Shown here piece by piece: positions 47,871 through 58,300 of a DNA stretch of 64,000 nt; the stretch's first letter is position 1; each line of letters opens with the position of its first letter. The stretch lies in NCBI GenBank assembly GCA_008711295.1, contig VUYV01000044.1, positions 5,655,876 through 5,719,875 of the forward strand, in the 5' to 3' direction. Under the pieces are notes generated by a model. That model had not been told where the DNA came from, searched no databases, and saw only the letters and a list, made by a program, of their open reading frames with translations. This DNA comes from Anarhynchus alexandrinus (lineage: Eukaryota > Chordata > Aves > Charadriiformes > Charadriidae). A program made the translations under genes and the position numbers.

Positions 47871-50800
47871 ACTTTTTTTTTCCACAATGGAGGTGTTGCT
47901 CTGGCACACCATGGGTTTTGCCTTGGGGCTTTTTTCCCTCTAAAATCGGAAGCAGTGACTGCGGAACGGGCTTACGTTGGAGTTTGTAGATGTAGAGTAT
48001 CATTTGAGTTCGTCAAGTTACAATCACACTTTCTGACAGCTTACAGGCCAAATCAATATGCAACTTTCTCAGGTCATTACTGCGACGAACACAACTAAAA
48101 TATGCTCCCCTGCACTAACCTCTGATTTGAGGGGCACAATATGCAGAAGACTAGCTTCTCAATTCCTACATTAATTTAGGTTATATGGAGGACATGTGTA
48201 TTTTTTTAAGAGTAATTATTTACAAAGAAACAAACAAAAGCCAAACCTGGAAGCCAGGAAACTGACTTTCCTGTACAAGCACCCAGAGCTGCTGTTCCAG
48301 CAGGATTTGTCATACGGCATAATCAAAGCCTTTCTGGTTTTATTGGGGGGGGGGATTCTTCGCATGTTAATGGGTGTTAATTCTCTTAGATGTTTGAGGG
48401 GACTTGGGGTTCTTTACTCCAATTAACTACTCTGCAATGGTCTCTTTGGGCAAACAGTAATTGTTTCGTATGCCTTGGAGAGGATCTGTAAAGCTGCTTA
48501 CATTTTTATACCCGTTTACAAATCTTCCATTAAAGAGACTATATTTAGTACTACTTTCATAAAAGGCTTGCAGAAGTTTGATACGCAGCTTTCTGTGAGT
48601 AGGAGGGAGTCTGATGTGATTCCTTTCAGTTAAAAGCCACCTTTGTATCCTGTTTGTAGGAATTAGAGTGAGGTTTTCAAAGACATAAAATGCGTCTAGG
48701 TACTGGATGTCCTTCCTTGCCTTTGAGAATTTTTTTTTTTTGAGAACTGAAACAACTGTCTCCAAAAATATTTGACTGTTCTGCAGCTTTCTGTGCAGTT
48801 AACTACTTCAGTGCCCTGGTGTGTGTTCCCTTCGCTCTGCGTACTCCCCGGGTATTGCTGTATAACGGACTAATGTTGGTCTACACATCTGTAGAAGGTG
48901 AGAATTCGATCCTGGTGAAGTAGCACTTAAGTCTGTAAGATCAGAGGTTACGGTGGTGCTGGGAAAGCGGGACTGGGGTGGCCTCAGCGCGGTGAGGGCT
49001 TTCTGTGGAAGCGGTGAGCAGTTGCTGCCTGGCGCCTGACGTCTGGCCCCGGAGCGAGATTGCTGTGGGCTTAGTCCACTTACTTACTCGGGCCAAGTGT
49101 TGATACATTCCCGGGTCAGTTCCAGCATTTGCCTGTGTTTATCTTTAAGAATAGATAGAAAAAGTATGAAATGCACCTCGTGCTGGGGAAAAAAAAAAAA
49201 AAAAAGCCTTGTAAAACATTCAAATGAAACATCACCTTAGACGCTATGACACTCCCTTAGTGGCGTGGGACTGGGACACGTGTTTCCCGTGATTTCATTT
49301 GCTTTTAGGGAATTGCCACCAACATCAGCTGCCTTTTCCCTGTTTGAACTTTGCGATGGTTTGCAAGGTTGGCGCCCACCAAGTTTCCTAGGGCTAGTTG
49401 TACTTTGGAGTCTTTTGGATAAACAAGCAAGGAAAATGAGCCAGAAGAACTGGGAAGCTTTGGAAGCCTTGGAGGTTCAGTGTTACTCCAGTAAGGATCC
49501 AAAATCCGTAAAGGATTTTGCATTAGCACTGAAGTAGTATTTTGTACCATCTTAGAAAGTAACTTCTTGTCTCTGTAGCCAAGTAAAATGAAAGTGAAGT
49601 TTGAACCAGTGCTTTATAGAGGAGAAGGATAAAAATGCTCCTGTTAAAAATATGGCAAGTAAAGGGTCTCAGATTGAAAGCCTCGTGGTACAGGAAATAC
49701 CAGGGCTGGTTTGGCAGTGCAGGAGGCAGTTTGATGGACGGTGGGGAGGGTTGGGGGTGGAGGGAGCTGGCTCGGTTGAGCGGCACCTGATTTGGAAAGG
49801 AAGAATCAAAGTTTGAGGTTTTTACATACCTGCAGGCTTGGATTTGGCGGCTTTACGCTTGCTGCCAGAGGATCTGGGATGTGCAGGGGAGGGCCTCCGT
49901 GCCAGTGGTGTGCTGAGCCCGCGGGGAGGCCTGGGGAGGTGTCAGGGCTTCTCTAGCAAGTCTAAGAAGCAAATAAGCTTCTTTGAGGGATTATATTGTG
50001 AAAAGCGAGGTCTTGTGGAAAGAGGATTGAAAGGAAATGGGTGTGAATGACAATGTAAATGCCTTCATGTCTCCTACAGAGCTGCTGCAGCCTTTCCCTT
50101 CTCCTTCCTTCCCCTCTTTTTCCACTCGCAGGAATCGTGTGAAGAGACTGCTGGAAGGCAACAGTAGGTAGAAAATTGTTTCTTTATTTGTATTTTCAGT
50201 AGGGGCTTCACATAACATCATTTAGTGAGAAGTTTAATAAAGGCTAATACCCCACCAAGCCTCTGCATATGCTGGAGCAGATGAAACTTCATGGTTATGC
50301 TGGTCCAGAATGCAGGAGGCTTTTCATACAGGAGTGTCCGAGGCCCTTACGGAGGCGATCAGCGCTCTTGGCTGTAAAATGCCCAGCGCAGGGAGGCAGC
50401 GCAGCAACGCAAAGGGTGGGAGACGAGGCTTTGGAGGTACGCTGCACCTGGGAAGAGAGCGGCAGCGCTGGGAATATGCCCTGAATCCCCTGCTTGGCAT
50501 CCCCTTGGTCTTGTTGCTAAACTGCCGGGCTTCTGCCGTGTGAATCAATGAAGCGGCCGTTCCAGTGAGATGATGGGACATCTGCCACTCTAATTGCCAC
50601 AGCAGATGACAATCATCTACTCTGCTGCAGTCGTCAAATATGGGTTTTGAGATATTTTGTGTGCTGTCCAGGGAATGGAGGCTAAAGTGTGTATTACTAT
50701 AGGATACCCAGTTGTGTTCTCCCTGCATCTGCCACGTGTTTTCTGGCACAGAGCTAACTCTGAAACATGTTTCTTCACCTAAAACTGTAAGTGTCTTTGC

Positions 50801-53800
50801 AGAGGTTTTCTGATGCTTTGGGGCGAAGGAAGTTTAGCATTTGTCTTGGGGAGACTGAGTAGCTTCAGCCAGGTCTTCTGTTTTGTTTTGATCAGCCACG
50901 CTGCCAGCAGCAGTGGAGAAACCCCAAAATCTCCTCTTGGCTTCCCTTTGGCTGTGTTGCTGTGGCTGTTCTGGGGTTTGTGAAGGAACCTGGCGGTGAA
51001 GTACTGCAGGTGAACCTGCCCGGACGCGGCACCTGCGGTGGCAGCGAGCTGCTGGGGCCGCTTCTCTTCCATCCCCGAGCGGGCAGGGAGGCTCGGTGGG
51101 ACCAGCCGGCACAGGTTCCAGCGGTGCAGCCCTGGGAGGGAGATGTTTAAGGTAAATGGACACACAGCAGCCTGAAGCGCAGGCGTTTTGCAGCCCCACC
51201 GAGCCTGGACCCTTGAAAGCGGTTGCGAATATATGTCGCTTTCTCTGAGTTTACATCCGCTGGGGGATTTGATGTGCTATTGCAGCCTGACGGGCTGCGG
51301 TCAAGCTTCGTGCTGCTGCTGAAATGAATCAGTGTGAGAACTAATAATAAACTGTAAGCAGATTTAGGGTCTTGTCTCTTCTCTCTGGGAAGAAACAAGC
51401 GGCTGACCGAAAGCCGGCCCCTCTGCTGCAAGGGCCTGGCTGGCTCTCACCAGTCTCCTTACTGGTTTGTTGGCCTGAGTCCAGCCCGGGCAGGATGGGG
51501 ACCTGCCGTGTGGAGCAGAGGAGAGCCAGGACCGCAAGCGTGGGGCTGGGCTGGTGGGTTGTTCCTTCCTGGGGCTGCGTAATGGGTTCAGGCAGGCAGA
51601 GAAAGGCTGAGTTGTAGCTCTACTTGATGACCACGCTGAAAGAAGCCTCTCTTAGTGGTGTCTCCTGCACCTCCTGCGGTCTTGGAAAAGGGGGACGGCT
51701 TCCCACGGGAGTGCAGTGGGAACTCTGGACATCTGGGTTTTATTGTGTGGTTTTTCTCTCGCTGCTTGCCAGTGCCTCAGGTGTCCCGGTGGTTGGGTGA
51801 GCGTAAAAACGCATCTGTGTTTGTGGAGAAGGGAGAGCTTTGGAGAGGCGGTGGGATTTGAAAATCCCACAGAATTGTACTTGTGCGAGCTCTGATTTAT
51901 GGTAGATTTTTCTAGTCTCAATCCATCAATGAAGGTAAGTTAAAGGTCCTCAAGTCTAAAATGAGTTTACAGCCACTTCTTGGCAAGTCAGCATCTCTGG
52001 CGAGCTGAGATGTATTAATAACCTCTCCTCGACACGTAAATAGTTTCGCATTGCTTTGGCACTTGGGCTAATGCTGAATTACAAATTCTCCCATGCAATG
52101 GATGCTGTAAATATTTAATTTATAATTTATTGCTTGCATGGCAGGAGTCCCAAAGAGTCTCATAGGTGTCACACAGTACAGCGATGGGGGATCCAGGGAT
52201 GTGCGCAGAGAAGCTGTCCCCAGGCCGGGACAGCCAACGGTGCCTCTTCTGCCTGAGGAGAGGCCCCGCGGTGGCTGCAGGACCGATCACACTGTTCTCA
52301 CAGTCCTTAAAGGACGACTAAGAAGCTGGTGAGGGACAGCAAACACCCATGGGCTTGACGGAGGTGCCTTAAGTAATTCTTTAGGCTCTGCAAACAGTCT
52401 GGGAGGGGGTAGTGGTTGCTGGATAATGGGGGAGAAACCAGCCCCAGAGAGAGCCAAGCTCCAGAGCCAAACCGTAAACGCATTTGGAGTCTCTTATGAG
52501 CTCGTTTCTCGTCAAGCAGCCTTGCTCTGCCGAGCCTCAGATGGATGGGAGTGACCTTCAGAAATAGCTGTGCTAATGTTTATTTTATCAGGACCCAGCT
52601 TCGAACCAGAGGAGGTGCCGGTTATTTTTAAACCAGGGATCGAGCAGCTTGAAGCCTGGCTCAGCAGAGCTGTGTGTAACAAATGCTCTTTAAAGTAAGG
52701 CTGTGCATCATCGCTGGCTCTGAGGAATGTTCCTGACAAGGGAAGGCAGCGCTGGGTTCACGCCGTTAACTCCTTCAGGCACTGCTGCTCCTTTGGGGCT
52801 GTCTGTGCTCTCGGGACTTGTGTCTCGGGCGCTGATGGGGTCGGCCGTGGTCCCCCCCGCTCGCCCTCCCGGCTGCGGGAGGAGAGAATCCCCATCCCCG
52901 TCTCTCCTGGAGCTCCTGGCCTGTTCCCACGCTGCAGGGTGGGCACTCTGTTTCTGCCCCTCAGGAGAGCTGCTGGTGGCAGCTCCTCAGCCCTCCCCGG
53001 GGATGGACCCTTCCTCCCCACCTGCCCCAGTGAGAGGCACCACCAGCAGCCCCTGCACAGCCCCGCAGTGGTCCCAGCTGTGTTTTCTGATTGCATTTGA
53101 GAAAAACGGGATGGAGAGATGTGGTTAAACCTTCACAGGTTAAGGTGAGAAGGATCATGTGGCCATCCCGGAGTGTCTTGAAAGATTTTGGCAGCCAAAT
53201 AACCCGCTGCCAGGCACGAAGCCTGAGCCCGGCGGTGCCCACCCCGTCCCTCGCCTGGAGCAGAAGCAGAGGCTGCTGCCTGCCCCTGGGCCGGGATGGA
53301 GCCCGGGCAGCTCCTGCCTGTTCTCCCTTGGGGCGAGCAGAGCCAGGGCACTGGGAAGTCTGGCTGGGGATCCCCTGCCAGGCTCGGGAAAGGCAAGCAG
53401 CTGTGTCTGGAACACCAGACGTGGAGATTTTATCTTGTCTTAAAGATAAACAGAACGGGAAGCTGGAGGACGGGTTGTCCTGGGTAGGAGATGCTCCCGG
53501 TTCCCCATCCACCCCAGGTCGTGGCCGGGATGGGAGACTCCGACAGCCACTGGCAGTGTCGGGGTGACAGGGACCAGCTGGTGCGAGCTCTCCGAGCAGG
53601 GTCACCTTGTGCTACAGACTGTCCCCCAGTTTGGGTGGTCGGGGGCTGGACTGGGCATGTCCCCCCTCTGCCCAGGGCTGCTGTGGATGTGGGAGCCCTT
53701 GGCTGCAGCAGGAGACCGATTCTGTAATGGTCTTTCTGGTGTTTGTTTAACGTGGGCAGGCAGACTCCCATGATGTTCATGGGGAGAACGCAGAAGTGTT

Positions 53801-54399
53801 GTGTTCTGCCACGGGAAGTGTTTATCTTGACCCCTGTTCCAAGCTCGAGACAAATCCCCACCCTACTCCCGCATCCCTCTGCTCGGCCACCCCGTTCCCC
53901 TCGCTCCCGGGGTGGCTTTCTTGTGCTTCGGCTGCTGGCCCACGCCTGCTCCAGCCTGGCAGCTGCCCGCGGGTGGCCCCGATGAAAGCCTGGGTGTGTG
54001 AAATGTGTTTGTTTAATTTCCCGTACAGGTTTTCTCGCCTGTCCTTAGTGCACAGTCACGGCACGGTGCTGTTCCTGCTACGGGAGAAACGCACCGGGAA
54101 TGCGCAGCGTCCCCATTCCCGCTGTGGGAGCAGGAGAGCCACGGGGGTCACCGCTCTTTCTGGGTACAACCCCTGAGCTGCAGTGCACCCCGCGAACGCC
54201 GGGCTGTGCCGGCTCCGCAGCTCAGGGAGGAGGGAGGTGGTTGAAGCGGAGCCAACAGTGTGGCTTTAGTGCAGCAACACACCAGCCACAGCCATAAACC
54301 CGCAGCGACAGTGCTGGGCTGGGGGGGAACTCGCCCCTCGGGCACTGGGAGAGGATGGGTGTTCAGAGAGGATGCTCAAGAAGAGCCGGGGCTGGCTTT
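47871..54399. other. Intergenic region between convergent RPRD1B and TGM2
   Basis: The left half is AT-rich and the right half (from about 50.8 kb) becomes GC-rich as TGM2 approaches. I find no exon with homology I recognise. Plus-strand AATAAA motifs at 50236-50241 and 51347-51352 could serve still longer RPRD1B transcripts. The long open frames at 52.7-53.9 kb occur on both strands and reflect GC content. An AT-rich island at about 52.0-52.14 kb stands out. Confidence 0.7.
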
Positions 54400-55148
54400 A
54401 ACAGTGAAAAATAGAGTTTTTATTCAGTGCTTGCATAGTTAATCCATGTCAAGGTAACGTCCCATCCCTCACTGCACAGTGTTTGCAGTGACGGGAACGG
54501 TTATCAAAGCGAATACCCTGCTTTACCTATGCAGTAGGGTTATATGCAGTATATATTTATATATAGCTATAAATAGATTTGTTATATATGTATATAGCAT
54601 ATAAACAGCTTTGTGCTCACAGTATACAATCTTTTTCTCTGCTGAATTGCGTTCAGAGAATCGCAACGGCACGCGTGAGCACGGCTGAGGTGCAGTCAGT
54701 GCTGGCGAAGGTTGTTCTGCTCTTTGGTTTATCAAATCTGCTCTGCGGGTCGGGGCCCTCAGCGCTGCAGGAAGAGGAGGGGGCTGGCGGCTGCCCAGCT
54801 GGGCCGGGCTGGGGGGTCCCTGCTGCGCCCAGGCCAGGGGACAGCCAGGATGGGACATTTCCACCCCGCGGGGTGAGGGAAAGGCAGCGAAGTGAGCGGC
54901 TGCTGCAGGGAACCCCTGAACACCCCCATCCCCGCTCTCCTGTTCCCGCTCCCATTGCTTCTCTCCCCGCAACACTGAGCGCTCCCGGGGAGGAGCACAG
55001 CACCGCGGCCGCCGCGTCGGGGTCGGGCTGGGCTTTGGCAGTCGTCCTTCCATGTGCCGCTGGGACTGTCCTGGGCTAAAGCGAGTGGAGGGGGCCCTGA
55101 ACGGGAAGGGGAGGCAGGGTCTCTGCAGCGGGGGGCCGCGGCGGCCCC
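54400..55148 (-). other. TGM2: TGM2 3' UTR (inferred extent)
   Basis: Sequence after the TGM2 stop, ending just beyond the minus-strand AATAAA at 54424-54419. The first ~550 bases are GC-rich; then comes an AT-only-like block (54541-54612, tatatgcagtatatatttat and similar) before the poly(A) signal. The end is inferred. Confidence 0.65.
54419..54424 (-). terminator. TGM2: Candidate poly(A) signal of TGM2
   Basis: Minus-strand AATAAA, about 725 bases after the TGM2 stop, followed by actctatttttcactgtta, a T-rich downstream region. Confidence 0.6.
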
Positions 55149-55305
55149 TCACTTGGGCTGGGGTGCGATGATGACGTTGCGGTAGCCCTTCACCCCCGTC
55201 AGCTTGTCGCTCTCGAAGTCCACCATCAGCTTGTGCCGCCCCGCCTGGCTCGGCACGAAATCCAACCTGACCTTGGCCACCGCCTGCGGTTCCACGGGCT
55301 CCTCG
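55149..55305 (-). CDS. TGM2: TGM2 exon 13 and stop
   Basis: 157 bases, bounded by gtcctcccccag| and the TGA at 55151-55149. Encodes [20 protein letters not shown], then [20 protein letters not shown] and the terminal IIAPQPK, a few residues longer than the human end (IIGPA). Confidence 0.96.
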
Positions 55306-58300
55306 CTGGGGGAGGACGGGGGGGTCAGCAAGGTGGCCCCTCTCCCTCCCAGGAACCCATCACCCTCCCCGTGCCCGTGGTGCCACAGGATGGTGCTGGG
55401 AAGCAGGGACCCCCCCCATGGCATGGCTGAGCCCCTCTCCCCAGTGAGGTGTGGGGCAGAGATGCTTTGAGCCCCTACACCCCGCAGGGACCACTGCAGC
55501 CCCAGCTCCTGCTGTGCCCATAGCAGAGCCAGGCCATGGGGCTGCTCTCCCTGGGGGCTCCGGGCACAAAACTCCACCCCTGCCCCATTCCCAATGGCCC
55601 GGTGGGGTGAAGGGAGGAAAAGCTCTTACAGCTCCTTGATCTGCTGCCCGTCGGTGAGACCGGTGCCCTCCGCCAAGAACACGCAGTTGTTGAGGGGGGC
55701 TGCGAAGGGGTTCACCAAGCTGATCTCTGCCACCAGCTTCCGATTCTGCATCGGCTCCCCTAAAATCTGCAAGCAGGCAGAGTTGGACCCCCAGTGCCGC
55801 CCTGCCTGGGGGCCACGGCGCTCCCCCTGCCCCGAGCGTGCCGGGGCCGAGGCAGGTCCCTGGGGATGCAGGTCCTCAGGGGTGCAGCCCCACTCAGGGA
55901 TGCAGGACCTGCTGCCCAAGCCCCGCCGTGGTGGGGTTGCCCCAGGGCTCGGATCACCGGGACCAACCCCACAGGGTGATTGCAGCAACTCCTTGTGAAT
56001 GGGAAGTGTCCCCCAACCCCCAACCCACCTGGGACAGAGCAGCTGAGCCCTTACCCTGATCTTGATCTCTGGATTCTGGATGTAGACATCCCTGACTGCC
56101 ACAATGACGTCACCGGTCTGGTACTCAGTCAGGAGAGCCACCACCTTGATGAGGTTGTCCTGGGTCAGGATCTCCCCGTACTTCTCATACAGGATCCGCA
56201 GGGGCACTCTGTTTTCTGGAAGGGGAAGCAGAGCGGGGTCAGAGCTCGCCCCTTCCCCAACCCAGCGCCTGTGCCCCTCTGCTGGCACCCGCCTGGTCTG
56301 CGCTCCCCAGGCGCTTCTCCAGGATGGGAAAGTCTTGGGGGAGCTGGGGTTCCCCCAGCACTGGGGACACCCCTGTCGGGAAGGGGTACGGCCGGGTGGG
56401 CAGGCACCACGCGCTGCAGGCTGGAGCACCCACGGGCAAGCCTGTGCTGGGGGGGTGTCTTGCCTAACCGCTTCCCCAAGAAAATAGGTTATATTTAGCT
56501 GTCATCGACCCCCAGATCGCTGGTGTTTCCCAAATGAGCTGCAGGCACCTGCAGCCGGTCGCCATACACCCAGCTGGGTCCTCAGGGTGCTGCCGGGGTG
56601 CCGGGTACCGGTGCTGCTCCCACCTGCCCAGGGATGCAGGGCTGTGAGCGCCCGGCTCGGGGTGGCAGGGAGGGACCTGGCACCAGAACCAGGTGCCAGA
56701 AGGGATGTTCAGGGCTCGGGGAGGGGAAGGAGCCATGTGCCAGGGCAGGACCCCAGGGCTGCACCTGCACCAGTGCCAACAGGCAGCCCCGCTCCCCGGC
56801 AGCTGCCCTCGCTCAGCTCTGAGTATTGTTTATCCCAAAGCCCTTCAGGGAGTGGGCTGTCTTGTGCTGAGGGGGGAAGGAGGCTGAAGGCAACCAGCTG
56901 CAGAGCCGTCATGGGGAAGGACTTCAGAGAGGCCGTGACCGCTGGAAGCGAAGCCCGGCATAGCCGGGGCAGGACGTGAAGTGTTGGAGCATCGGCTGAG
57001 GCTACGGGAGAGGGACGGACCCGGCACCACTCCGTCTGGGCTCCCCGTGCCGGCACGGAGTGCAGTGGCTCCCTAAAGGCTGCAGTTTTGGGAGTCCCGC
57101 GGTCTATATTCCCAGGCAGGAGCTGGGGGTAGAAGCTTCAGGAGCTCATAATTAAAGTCACAGAGAAAATGATGGATTAACTTGTGGAGAGGAATGTTAA
57201 AGACCCTAAAGGCCAGCAGGGCCCCTCCGGTGGGCCAGGCAATGCTCAGCCTCCACTGTCCCCATCCAGCCCCGCAGCAGAAGGCTCCAGAGCAGCTCTG
57301 CAGTACCCACCAGTGCCCACACCGCAGGGAGGGGTTGCCAGCGTGAGCAAAGGCGGCGTCCCGCTCCGCTCTGCGGCGGTGAGAGTGGGCACATTTGTTA
57401 TTCCCTTAACGCAGCTCAACAAATAGCAGCGAGCTGAGCGCTGCATTTGTTACGGGCCCTATTAGAAGAGCAGATCTTGTCTTAGATTAACAATTAGGCT
57501 GTTCCAGGACAGCAGATGTATTGCATTTCCAAGCCCTGAAGGGTCTGTGGAAAACTGACATAAATCAAAACTCTTGTTTAATTACCAAGCGGTAATGCTA
57601 ATTTGTAACAAAGGCTAATGAAGGTTCAGCGGGCCACGCCAGGACAGCTCTGTGCCGAAATGCTGTGAGATGTCGCGCACACCCAAGGAGGAGATGCCGG
57701 GAGCTCCAGCGCTGCTGTGACCGGCCTGGGGCCGCGCTATCGGAGCTGACCCGGGGTCAGTCCCGCTCTCCCTGCCTGTGGGAAAATCCTGCGGCAGAGC
57801 CCGGCCCGGCGCCGGCTCACGAAGCAGAGGCGTACGGAAGAGCAAGAGAGGGATGCTGACGAGTGCGGCAGAGCGCCCTGGGACGCGCGCCCTGCGATGC
57901 GCACAGCTTGCTCCCTCGGCATAACGGATGCAACGGCAGTAACTTTTGTCCTTTCTAAATGCATTTCCAGCCCCCTGCCTGAGCAATGTTCCTTATCCTT
58001 CCATCAAAGATTAAAAATCCACAGTGGTAGATAAATAAGGACGAAGCCCTGAAGGAGGGAGGCATCACTGGCCGCGCAGCCTTGTGACGGAGCCGCAGCT
58101 CGCAGGACCCCCCGCCAGCCTGGGGCTTTGCCCACCGAGGCAGTCGCTGGCGAATGGGGGTGACGCGGCACGGGGCTGCCGGATGGATGAACACCCTGGC
58201 ACCGGCTCTGGGCACTGACTGTCCCCACCACCCAGCCCCAGGCCATGCTTTAACGCTGCTGTTATCCCACGGGATGAAACAGAAACCTCTGATTGCTGCC

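Noticed and set aside
52961..53861. Overlapping 140-215-codon frames in the RPRD1B-TGM2 spacer
   Set aside because: Present on both strands in GC-rich DNA, with low-complexity composition, no splice signals that join, and no family resemblance.
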